The notes under the pieces: model-generated
Database searches by the model: none
Told to the model about the DNA's origin: nothing
What the model saw: the letters and a program-made list of their open reading frames with translations, nothing else
Source: Pelomonas sp. BJYL3
GTDB taxonomy: Bacteria > Pseudomonadota > Gammaproteobacteria > Burkholderiales > Burkholderiaceae_C
DNA length: 64,000 bases
Direction of reading: 5' to 3'
Assembly (NCBI RefSeq): GCF_027257975.1
Contig: NZ_JANZKX010000001.1
Location: forward strand, 744,001 to 808,000
Shown: positions 18,773 to 27,661 of the stretch, in pieces
How positions within the stretch are numbered: the stretch's first letter is position 1
Layout of the letters: each line of letters opens with the position of its first letter
Translations under genes and position numbers: made by a program

Positions 18773-20044
18773 GTGGATGCAAAACGCGTGGATGCGCAAA
18801 GACGCGCCGGCCTCGGGCTGGCCCTGGGCCTGTGGGCCGGGGGCGGACGGGCCCAGGCCCCGCTGCGACTGAGCGTCGCGGCCTATCCCAAGCTGGACGC
18901 CATCGTCCGCGCCGCCGTGCCGGCCTGGACAGCGCGCCACCCGGGCGTGGAGGTGGAGGTGATCAGCCGCGAGATGAACGACCACCACGCCGCCATGATC
19001 ACCGCGCTGTCCACCGGCAGCCACCTGCCGGACCTGATGGCGCTGGAGGTGGGGTACGTGGGCCGCTTCGCCCAGGGCCGCGGCCTCTTCGACCTGCGCC
19101 AGGCCCCCTGCCAGGCGGAGCGCCTGCGCGAGCGCTTCGTGCCCTACACCTGGGGCCAGGCCGGCAACCGCCGCGGCGAGATCGTCGCCCTGCCCTCGGA
19201 CATCGGCCCCGGCACCCTGCTCTACCGTCAGGACCTGCTGGCGCGTGCCGGCCTGCAGGCCGAGGACCTCAACGGCAGCTGGGCCGGCTATGTGGCCGCG
19301 GGCCGCGAGATCCGCCGCAAGACCGGCGCCTATCTGCTGGCCCATGCGCGGGACATGAAGGACATCCTCATCCGCACCGGCGTGCAGCCCGGCGAGGGCC
19401 TCTACTTCAGCGAGGACAACCGCGTGCTGGTCAACGGCCCGCGCTTCCGGCGTGCCTTCGAGCTGGCCCGCCAGGTGCGCGCCGAGGGGCTGGACGCCAA
19501 GGTCTACAACTGGTCCAGCGACTGGACCGAGGGCTTCCGCCGCGGCCTGATCGCGACCCAGATGATCGGCGCCTGGCTCGTGGGCTTCATGGGCTCCTGG
19601 CTGGCGCCCAAGACCCGCGGCCTGTGGCGCGCCGCCCAGCTGCCCGAGGGCGCCTTCGCGGCCTATGGCGGCAGCTTCTACGCCCTGCCGGCCAAGGGGG
19701 ACGCGAGCCGCCGTGCCCTGGCCTGGGACTTCATGCAAGACCTGACCCTCAACAAGACCCTGCTGCTGGACGCCTTCCAGACGCACGACATCTTCCCCGC
19801 CCTGGTCGACACCTTCGAGGACCCCTTCTTCGACGAGCCGGTGGCCTTCCTGGGCGGCCAGCGCGCCCGGCATCTGTGGCGCGAGGCCGCCCGCCGGATC
19901 ACGCCCGTGGCCGTGCACCGCCAGGATGCCTTCGCCGACGAAGTCATCAACACCGAGCTGGACAAGGTGCTCACCCGCGGCAAGGACATCGCCAGCGCCC
20001 TGGGTGACGCCGAGCGCCTGCTGCAGACGAGGGCCCAGCGATGA
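18773..20044 (+). CDS. CUT1 sugar ABC transporter, periplasmic substrate-binding protein
   Basis: 423-aa extracellular solute-binding protein family 1. The N-terminus has a short charged region, a hydrophobic stretch (AGLGLALGLWAGGG) and a signal-peptidase site after AQA. The first mature strand LRLSVAAYPKLDAIV and the GTLLYRQDLLARAGL and GGSFYALPAKG motifs are typical of oligosaccharide binding proteins. The start is GTG 18773; no ATG lies closer. The stop overlaps the next start (ATGA), so coupling to the permease is likely. Expected ligand: a short gluco-oligosaccharide, inferred from the adjacent GH1. Confidence 0.92.
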   Translation: MDAKRVDAQRRAGLGLALGLWAGGGRAQAPLRLSVAAYPKLDAIVRAAVPAWTARHPGVEVEVISREMNDHHAAMITALSTGSHLPDLMALEVGYVGRFAQGRGLFDLRQAPCQAERLRERFVPYTWGQAGNRRGEIVALPSDIGPGTLLYRQDLLARAGLQAEDLNGSWAGYVAAGREIRRKTGAYLLAHARDMKDILIRTGVQPGEGLYFSEDNRVLVNGPRFRRAFELARQVRAEGLDAKVYNWSSDWTEGFRRGLIATQMIGAWLVGFMGSWLAPKTRGLWRAAQLPEGAFAAYGGSFYALPAKGDASRRALAWDFMQDLTLNKTLLLDAFQTHDIFPALVDTFEDPFFDEPVAFLGGQRARHLWREAARRITPVAVHRQDAFADEVINTELDKVLTRGKDIASALGDAERLLQTRAQR

Positions 20045-20961
20045 AGCGACTGCGCATCCGCCCCGCCGGCGCCCCCTATCTGTTCCTCGCGCCCTTCCTG
20101 CTGCTCTTCGCCGTCTTCGGCCTCTTCCCGCTGCTGTTCTCGCTGTGGCTGGCGCTGAACCGCTGGGAGCCCACCAGCGGCCTCGCGGCCATGGAGTGGG
20201 TGGGCCTCGACAACTTCGCCTTCGCGCTCAAGGACGCCTGGTTCTGGAAGTCCCTGGGCAACACCGTGTGGCTGGGCGTGGCCAGCGCCGTGCCGCAGCA
20301 CCTGGTAGCCCTGCCCCTGGCCTGCGGGCTGCAGGCGCTGGGCCAGCGCTGGCGCAATGCACTGATGGGCGCCTACTTCCTGCCCTACATCACCTCGACG
20401 GTGGCCATCGCCATCCTGTTCAGCGCCCTGTTCTCGACGGACTACGGCCTGATCAACAGCGGCCTGGCCGCCCTGCGCCAGGTGCCCGGCCTCGGCCTGC
20501 TGCTGCCCGCGCAGGCCATCGACTGGCTCAACGACCCGGACCGCCTGCGCCCCGCCATCGCGCTGGTCGTGTTCTGGCGCTACGTGGGCTTCCACACCGT
20601 GCTCTACCTCGCCGCGCTGCAGACCATCCCCAAGGACCTGTACGAGGCCGCGACCATGGACGGCGCCGGCCCCTGGCAGCGCTTCCTGCACATCACCCTG
20701 CCGGGCCTGCGCAGCATGATGCTCTTCGGCTTCACGCTCTCGGTGGTGGGCAGCCTGCAGCTCTTCGAGGAGCCCTTCGTGCTGACCAACGGCCGGGGCG
20801 GCAATGACCAGGCCGGCATGAGCAGCGCGGTCTACCTCTACCGCCTGGCCTTCGACTTCAACGACTTCGGCGCGGCTGCGGCCATGTCCTGGCTGCTGTT
20901 CGCGATCCTCGCGGCGGCCACGGCGGCCCTGCACCGCGCCTTCGGCAAGGAGCGTGCGTGA
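20041..20961 (+). CDS. CUT1 sugar ABC transporter permease (MalF-like)
   Basis: 306-aa inner-membrane permease with about six helices. The first is in LFLAPFLLLFAVFGLFPLLFS. The cytoplasmic EAA loop is EAATMDGAGPWQRFLHITLP, which contacts the ATPase. Overlaps the binding-protein gene and the second permease gene by four bases each. Pairs with the next gene to form the heterodimeric channel. Confidence 0.94.
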   Translation: MKRLRIRPAGAPYLFLAPFLLLFAVFGLFPLLFSLWLALNRWEPTSGLAAMEWVGLDNFAFALKDAWFWKSLGNTVWLGVASAVPQHLVALPLACGLQALGQRWRNALMGAYFLPYITSTVAIAILFSALFSTDYGLINSGLAALRQVPGLGLLLPAQAIDWLNDPDRLRPAIALVVFWRYVGFHTVLYLAALQTIPKDLYEAATMDGAGPWQRFLHITLPGLRSMMLFGFTLSVVGSLQLFEEPFVLTNGRGGNDQAGMSSAVYLYRLAFDFNDFGAAAAMSWLLFAILAAATAALHRAFGKERA

Positions 20962-21794
20962 TGAGCAGCCGTCCTTCCCTGCAGCGCTCGCGCTGGATGG
21001 CCTACGGCCTCGTGGGCTGCGGCGCCCTGCTGATGCTGGCGCCCTTCTACGTGATGTTCGTCTTCGCCACGCAGTCGCGGACCGACATCTTCAGCGTCCC
21101 CCCGCCCCTGTGGTTCGGCGACGACCTCTGGGCCAATCTGCGCCTCCTGGGCGAGCGCATCCCCTTCTGGCGCAGCGTGGGCTGGAGCCTCTACGTGGCG
21201 CTGATGTCCACGGCGCTGACCCTGCTCTTCTGCGCCATGGGCGGCTATGCCTTCGCGATGTTCGAGTTCCGCTTCAAGCGAGCGCTGTTCGCGCTGGTGC
21301 TGGGCACCATGCTGCTGCCCAGCTTCATGAGCATGATTCCCAGCTTCATGGTGATGGACCTGCTGGGCTGGATCGACGAACCGCGCGCCCTGTACCTGCC
21401 CGGTGCGGCCAACGCCTTCGGCATCTTCCTGATGCGCCAGTACGTGCGCAGTGCCGTGCCCCGGGAGCTGGTCGAGGCCGCACGCATGGACGGCTGCGGC
21501 GAGTTCGGGCTCTTCGTGCGCATCGTGCTGCCGCTGCTCAAGCCGGCCCTGGGCACGCTGGGGCTCATCAGCTTCATCGGCAGCTGGAACAACTTCGTGG
21601 GCCCGCTGATCGTGCTGCGCAGCCCCGAGCACTTCACCCTGCCCCTGGCCCTGCGCCTGCTGCAGAACCCGGTGGACACCGAATGGGGCGCCCTCATCGC
21701 CGGCGCCGCCGTGGCCACGCTGCCCCTCATCGCCCTCTTCATGCTGGCCTCACGCCAACTGATCGCCGGCCTGACCGCTGGCGCCGTCAAGTGA
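20958..21794 (+). CDS. CUT1 sugar ABC transporter permease (MalG-like)
   Basis: 278-aa inner-membrane permease with six predicted helices and the EAA loop EAARMDGCGEFGLFVRIVLP, as in MalG-type subunits. It partners the preceding permease. The operon continues with the GH1 gene 42 bases downstream, so import and intracellular hydrolysis are co-expressed. Confidence 0.94.
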   Translation: MMSSRPSLQRSRWMAYGLVGCGALLMLAPFYVMFVFATQSRTDIFSVPPPLWFGDDLWANLRLLGERIPFWRSVGWSLYVALMSTALTLLFCAMGGYAFAMFEFRFKRALFALVLGTMLLPSFMSMIPSFMVMDLLGWIDEPRALYLPGAANAFGIFLMRQYVRSAVPRELVEAARMDGCGEFGLFVRIVLPLLKPALGTLGLISFIGSWNNFVGPLIVLRSPEHFTLPLALRLLQNPVDTEWGALIAGAAVATLPLIALFMLASRQLIAGLTAGAVK

Positions 21795-21836
21795 GCCGGA
21801 ACCCACTCAATCCCGCCATCTCCTGCTGAACTTCCC

Positions 21837-23174
21837 ATGAGCGACCCGACCACTGCCCTGCCCTTCCCGCGCGATTTCGTCTGGGGGGTTTCCACCAGCG
21901 CCTTCCAGATCGAGGGCGCCGCCGATGCCGACGGCAAGGGCCCCAGCATCTGGGACACCTTCTGCCGCCAGCCCGGCGCCATCGCCGATGGCAGCGACGG
22001 CCGCGTGGCCTGCGAGCACTACCAGCGCTGGGCCGAAGACCTGGACCTGATCCAGAGCCTGGGCGTCAACGCCTACCGTTTCAGCGTCTGCTGGCCCCGC
22101 GTCCAGCCCACGGGTCAGGGCGCCTGGAACGAGGCCGGCCTGGCCTTCTACGACCGCCTGGTGGACGGCATGCTGGCCCGCGGCCTGCAGCCCCACCTGA
22201 CGCTCAACCACTGGGACCTGCCCCAGGGCCTGCAGGACCGCGGCGGCTGGGGGAACCGCGAGACGGTGGACCGCTTCGTGGACTACGCCCTGGGCATCCA
22301 GCGCCGGCTGGGCGACCGCCTGGCCTCGCTGTGCACGCACAACGAGCCCTGGGTCGTGGCGGTGCTGGGCCACCATAACGGTGTCTTCGCGCCAGGGCTC
22401 AAGGACGAGGCCCTGGCCCTGCAGGTCTCCCACCACCTGCTGCTCAGCCATGGCCGCGCCCTGAAGGCCCTGCGTGCCGAGGGCGCGAAGGAGAAGCTGG
22501 GCATCGTGCTCAACCTCGCCCCCACCCACCCGGCCACGCCCTCCGCCGCTGACAAGGCCCGGGCCGTGCTGGAGGACGGCCGCCTGCTGCGCTGGTACAT
22601 GGACCCGCTGTGCCAGGGCCGCTACCCGCTGGACATCTGGCTGGACCTGGGCGAGAAGGCCCCCAAGGTGCACGAGGGCGACCTGGCCGAGATCCGCCAG
22701 CCGCTGGACTTCCTGGGCGTCAACTACTACTCCCGCTCCGTGCAGAGCGCCGACAAGCCCTGGGATCCCAAGGCCGCCGGCAAGGAGGTCAGCGAGATGG
22801 GCTGGGAGGTCTACCCCGAGGGCCTGACCGAGCTGCTGCTGCGCCTGCACCGCGACTACCCGCAGGTGCCCAGCCTCTGGGTGACCGAGAACGGCGGCGC
22901 CTTCCCCGACCCCTGGGTGGACGGTCGCGTGCAGGACGAGGCCCGCACCCGCTACCTGCAGCGCCACATCGCCGCCGTGCATGCCGCAAAGCAGGAGGGC
23001 GTGCCGGTGGATGCCTACATGGTCTGGAGCCTGCTGGACAATTTCGAGTGGTCCTCCGGCTATGCCAAGCGCTTCGGCATCGTGCACGTGGACTACGAGA
23101 CGCAGCAGCGCACGCTCAAGGACAGCGCCCGCTGGTACCGCCAGTTCCTGGCCGCGCAAGCCAAGGGGGCCTGA
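21837..23174 (+). CDS. GH1 beta-glucosidase
   Basis: 445-aa cytoplasmic glycoside hydrolase family 1 enzyme, with no signal peptide. FPRDFVWGVSTSAFQIEGA at the N-terminus, the acid/base motif THNEPW (N169-E170-P171) and the nucleophile motif VTENGG (E351) are complete, as is NHWDLPQGL. It would hydrolyse imported beta-glucosides such as laminaribiose or cellobiose to glucose; exact linkage preference cannot be read from sequence. Length is normal for the family. The ABC ATPase gene begins one base after its stop. Confidence 0.95.
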   Translation: MSDPTTALPFPRDFVWGVSTSAFQIEGAADADGKGPSIWDTFCRQPGAIADGSDGRVACEHYQRWAEDLDLIQSLGVNAYRFSVCWPRVQPTGQGAWNEAGLAFYDRLVDGMLARGLQPHLTLNHWDLPQGLQDRGGWGNRETVDRFVDYALGIQRRLGDRLASLCTHNEPWVVAVLGHHNGVFAPGLKDEALALQVSHHLLLSHGRALKALRAEGAKEKLGIVLNLAPTHPATPSAADKARAVLEDGRLLRWYMDPLCQGRYPLDIWLDLGEKAPKVHEGDLAEIRQPLDFLGVNYYSRSVQSADKPWDPKAAGKEVSEMGWEVYPEGLTELLLRLHRDYPQVPSLWVTENGGAFPDPWVDGRVQDEARTRYLQRHIAAVHAAKQEGVPVDAYMVWSLLDNFEWSSGYAKRFGIVHVDYETQQRTLKDSARWYRQFLAAQAKGA

Positions 23175-23175
23175 G

Positions 23176-24234
<1,059 letters not shown>

Positions 24235-24242
24235 CGCGGGTC

Positions 24243-24260
24243 GGCCGCGCCTGCGCGGCC
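24243..24260. other. GC-rich hairpin after the ABC operon
   Basis: Perfect 8-base inverted repeat GGCCGCGC / GCGCGGCC separated by two bases, 9 bases after the ATPase stop. There is no T-run, so it is not a standard intrinsic terminator. The remainder of the gap to 24476 shows nothing recognisable and no operator palindrome. Confidence 0.35.
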
Positions 24261-24476
24261 AGGGGCGCGGGATCCAGCCACAGGCAGGCGCCAGCGCCGC
24301 GTGCCCCTGCGCCAGGCAGGGCGCCTCGCCGTGCGCGTCTCCATGACTCAGGAGAAGAGCGTATGCTTCCAGGCAGGCTGTCGTGGTGCCGGCGCAGGAA
24401 AGGCCGGCATGCAGCCCCTGGAGCGCAGGCGGCGTGTCCGGTCCGTTTCAATCCCGCCAATCAAGGAGAGGGACTC

Positions 24477-25205
24477 ATGACCGCCTCCGACGGCATCGAG
24501 GCCAGGCAGCGCCGCCTGGCTGAACTGCGCCAGGAGATTGCAGAGGCCGAGGCCACCTTGTTCGCCTTGCAGGAGACGATCCGGGCTGAACGCGGCGATG
24601 CCGGGCAAGAGGCCATACGTGGCATGGTCGCCGAGAACCAAAGGCTGACGGCCGCCAACCAGGTCGCCCATCAGGCCACCGCGACGGCCTATGCGGCACT
24701 CGAGATGGCCGTCCATGCCTCGCGCACCGACTCGCTGACCGGCCTGCTGAACCGTGTGGCGCTGTGGGACCGCCTGGAGCACGATCTCCATCTGGCGCGA
24801 CGTCACGGCGCCATGCTCGCCGTGTGTTTTGTCGACGTCGACAACTTCAAGCACGTCAATGACACCCTGGGGCACGCCATCGGCGACAAGCTGCTGCAGG
24901 GCATTGCCCGGACCCTGGTCGGGGCCGTTCGCGCCAGCGACACGGTCTGCCGGCTCGGCGGCGATGAGTTCGTGGTGTTCGCGCCAATCAGCACCCGCGA
25001 GGACGGCATCCAGCTGGGCATGAAGATCACCGACGCCGTCAGCCAGCTTCAGCTGCAAGTCCCCTGCGCGCTGACGGCTTCCGTGAGCGTGGGCGTCAGC
25101 ACCTATCCCCAGGATGGCGACACCGTCAGCGCCCTGCTCGCCAAGGCGGATGACGCGATGTACCTCATCAAGAAGGCAAGGACGGGCACGGCCTCCGGGA
25201 CCTAG
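24477..25205 (+). CDS. Diguanylate cyclase (GGDEF domain) with N-terminal coiled coil
   Basis: 242-aa cytoplasmic protein that should make cyclic di-GMP. Residues ~1-75 are heptad-rich and probably form a coiled coil. The GGDEF domain starts at DSLTGLLNR and has the metal-binding DVDNFKHVND, an intact GGDEF active site and, five residues before it, an RASD sequence fitting the RxxD inhibitory site. No sensory domain or membrane segment is visible. The ATG at 24477 has a good AAGGAGAG site. It lies between the ABC operon and GH16 without an operator of its own; a functional link to the sugar locus is only positional. Confidence 0.92.
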   Translation: MTASDGIEARQRRLAELRQEIAEAEATLFALQETIRAERGDAGQEAIRGMVAENQRLTAANQVAHQATATAYAALEMAVHASRTDSLTGLLNRVALWDRLEHDLHLARRHGAMLAVCFVDVDNFKHVNDTLGHAIGDKLLQGIARTLVGAVRASDTVCRLGGDEFVVFAPISTREDGIQLGMKITDAVSQLQLQVPCALTASVSVGVSTYPQDGDTVSALLAKADDAMYLIKKARTGTASGT

Positions 25206-25228
25206 CTGCGCGGCACCGGCTGCCCCGC

Positions 25229-26200
25229 TCAGGGCTGCCGCTGATAGACCCGCACATGCTCGATCTCGTAGCTCAGCGGGAAGATGGTGTCGTCCACCGT
25301 GCCGCCGAGGTCCCCGCCGATGGCGAGGTTGAGGATGAGGAACTGCGGCGCATCGAAGGGCCATTGGGCCGGGCCGGTGCCGAGATTGTCGTAGCGGGCA
25401 TGCTCGACGCCGTCGACACCGAAGCGCAGGCCCTGGGGCGTCCACAGCATCTGGTAGTCATGGAAGGCGCTGCAGGCGGTGGGCACTTGCACGGCGCCGC
25501 CCTTGCCATTGCCGCCGGACCCGCTGCTGGTGTGCACAGTGCTGAAGACATTCGCCGGCTCGCGGCCGACCTGCTCCATGATGTCCAGCTCGCCCTGCGC
25601 GGGCCAGCTGCCCTGCGCGCCCAGCATCCAGATGGCGGGCCAGCTGCCGCGGCCGCAGGGCAGCCTGGCGCGAACCTCGAAGAAGCCGTAGGTCCACTGG
25701 GCCTTGCCGGCGGTGAGCAGGCGGGCGGAGCTGTAGCGCTGGCCGCCCCAGTCGGGCTGGTCGGAACGGCTTTCCAGGCGCGCAGTGATCACCAGGCGGC
25801 CGCCGCGGACCTCGCTGTTCTCCAGCCGCGCGGCGCTGTAGTACTGCAGCTCGTGATTGAACCAGCCCTGGGCATTGCGGCCGGTGTCATAGGACCAGCG
25901 CCGGGGATCGGGCAGGCCGGGCTGATCGAACTCGTCGGACCAGACCAGCACATGGTCGGCGGGACGGGTCAGCGCAGGGGGTGCAGGTGCAGGTGCGGGG
26001 GCAGGTGCAGGTGCGGAGGCAGGCGTGGGCGTGGCCGCCGGTGCGCCGCCGCCGCCACAGGCGGCCAGGGCCAGGCCGGCCACGGCGGGCCAGCGCCTCA
26101 GGGGCAGCAGAAAGCCGGGGCGCGGAAGCACCCTCGCGGGCGCCGAGGGGGCAGTCGGGGTGGAAAGCTGGGTGGAAGGCTGGGTGGAAGGCGGGGCCAT
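25229..26200 (-). CDS. GH16 family beta-glucanase lipoprotein (laminarinase-like)
   Basis: 323-aa secreted lipoprotein. The ATG at 26200 leads into a Thr/Ser/Pro-rich leader, a hydrophobic segment and the lipobox LAAC, followed by an Ala-Pro repeat linker and the GH16 domain. The catalytic motif ELDIMEQVG (E204, D206, E209) has the extra Met of laminarinase-type GH16 enzymes; lichenases usually have DIE-E without it, so endo-beta-1,3-glucanase is the best guess. Convergent with the cyclase gene and divergent from glucokinase. An operator lies about 97 bases upstream. Confidence 0.9.
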   Translation of the reverse strand: MAPPSTQPSTQLSTPTAPSAPARVLPRPGFLLPLRRWPAVAGLALAACGGGGAPAATPTPASAPAPAPAPAPAPPALTRPADHVLVWSDEFDQPGLPDPRRWSYDTGRNAQGWFNHELQYYSAARLENSEVRGGRLVITARLESRSDQPDWGGQRYSSARLLTAGKAQWTYGFFEVRARLPCGRGSWPAIWMLGAQGSWPAQGELDIMEQVGREPANVFSTVHTSSGSGGNGKGGAVQVPTACSAFHDYQMLWTPQGLRFGVDGVEHARYDNLGTGPAQWPFDAPQFLILNLAIGGDLGGTVDDTIFPLSYEIEHVRVYQRQP

Positions 26201-26296
26201 GGGCAGTCTCCAGCCGGCCGCAAGGCGCCCCGGCGCGGCTGGGCACGGGCAGGCCCTGCGCGGCGACCGGTAGGCATCGGGGCCGGTGAATTGATA

Positions 26297-26315
26297 TGAA
26301 AGCGGTTTCATTATC
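26297..26315 (-). promoter_or_regulatory. LacI-family operator and -10 element of the GH16 gene
   Basis: TGAAAGCGGTTTCA (26297-26310). On the minus strand GATAAT (26315-26310) abuts it and can act as -10, so the operator covers the transcription start. The centre GCGG differs by one base from the GCGC of the other two sites. Confidence 0.78.
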
Positions 26316-26381
26316 TCGACCGCAGGCCGAACGGCGTTGAGTGGAAACACCGAGCCGCGCTCCCACATCTCCCCTTGTGGT

Positions 26382-26397
26382 TTGAAAGCGGTTTCAA
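26382..26397. promoter_or_regulatory. LacI-family operator before glucokinase
   Basis: TTGAAAGCGGTTTCAA, 44 bases before the glucokinase ATG and 86 bases centre to centre from the GH16 operator, close to eight helical turns. A weak TTGTGG / CACAAT pair flanks it and may be the promoter. Confidence 0.8.
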
Positions 26398-26441
26398 GCA
26401 CAATCCGGACATTCCATCCCGAACCGCACCAGGAGACCCCC

Positions 26442-27458
26442 ATGAGCCAGGCCCATCCGCTGCAGGCCCCCGCGACCCAGGCCCCCTTTCCGCGCCTGCT
26501 GGGCGACATCGGCGGCACCCACGCGCGCTTCGCCTGGATGGACCGGCCGGGCGCGCCCCTGAGCCATGTCCAGACCTACCGCTGCGCCGAGCACCCCACC
26601 CTGGGCGACGCCATCCGGCACTACCTGCACGACCAGGCCCCCTCTCGGCCGGCCGCCTGCGCGCTGGGCATCGCCAACCCGGTGACGGGCGACGAGGTGC
26701 GCATGACCAACCACCACTGGGCCTTCTCCATCCAGGCCCTGCGCCAGCAGCTGGCCCTGCAGCGCCTGGAGGTCATCAACGACTTCACGGCGCTGGCCCT
26801 GTCCCTGCCCAGCCTGGAGGGCACTGCCCTGCAGGACCTGGGCGGCGTGCGCCCCTCTGCCGAATGCCTGGCACAGCCGCGGGCGCCGCTGGCCCTGCTG
26901 GGGGCCGGCACGGGGCTGGGGGTGTCCGGGCTGCTGCCCTCGGCCCAGGGCCCCGTGCCCCTGGCCGGAGAGGGCGGCCACGCCACCCTCAGCGCCATGG
27001 ACGACGAGGAGTCCGCCGTGCTGGCCCTGCTGCGCGCCAGCTTCGGTCATGTCTCGGCCGAGCGGGCGCTGTCCGGCCCAGGGCTGCTCAACCTCTACCG
27101 GGCCAGCGCGCAACTGCTGGGCCTCGCCGCCGACCCGCAGCTGCAGCCCGAGCAGGTGCTGCCGCGCGCCCGCGCGGGCGATCCGGTGTGCCAGCGGGCC
27201 GTGGACCTGTTCTGCCGCTTACTGGGCAGCACCGCCGGCAATCTGGCCCTGACCCTGGGGGCCACCGGCGGGGTCTATATCGGCGGGGGGATCGCGCCGC
27301 GCATGCTGCCTGAGCTGCGCGCCTCGCGCTTCCGGGAACGCTTCGAGGGCAAGGGCCGCCTGCAGCCCCTGCTGGCGCCCATCCCCTGCTTCGTGATCGA
27401 CAGCCCCACCTCGCCCGCTTTGCTGGGGGCCGCCCGGGCCCTGGACCGCGTCCACTGA
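26442..27458 (+). CDS. glk: Glucokinase
   Basis: 338-aa cytoplasmic enzyme that phosphorylates glucose with ATP. The phosphate-1 motif LLGDIGGTHARFA (residues 19-31), catalytic VINDFTAL, GAGTGLGVSG and GEGGHATL match the bacterial Glk family. The ATG at 26442 follows AGGAG; codons upstream in the same frame run through the operator and are not coding. Control by the locus operator fits a role in using glucose released by GH1. Confidence 0.95.
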   Translation: MSQAHPLQAPATQAPFPRLLGDIGGTHARFAWMDRPGAPLSHVQTYRCAEHPTLGDAIRHYLHDQAPSRPAACALGIANPVTGDEVRMTNHHWAFSIQALRQQLALQRLEVINDFTALALSLPSLEGTALQDLGGVRPSAECLAQPRAPLALLGAGTGLGVSGLLPSAQGPVPLAGEGGHATLSAMDDEESAVLALLRASFGHVSAERALSGPGLLNLYRASAQLLGLAADPQLQPEQVLPRARAGDPVCQRAVDLFCRLLGSTAGNLALTLGATGGVYIGGGIAPRMLPELRASRFRERFEGKGRLQPLLAPIPCFVIDSPTSPALLGAARALDRVH

Positions 27459-27661
27459 AGCCGGCCTCGCCAAACCCGGCCCGGCGCGACATTTGCCACG
27501 CCGGATTTGACACAAACAAGACAGCACACCCCTCTGGATCAGCCAGAGCCTCCGCGAAGCCGTGCACAATCCCCGCAGGTGGCTGGCACCGACCTTGCAG
27601 AGGCGGCAGCAGTCCCCCGGCGCGCCCTGCGCCGGACCCCTGACGGTCCTGGAGTCTTTGT

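Noticed and set aside
26160-26200. Direct repeats GGGTGGAAGGCT near the GH16 start as a regulatory repeat
   Set aside because: They encode the repeated Ser-Thr-Gln-Pro leader of the lipoprotein, which explains them.
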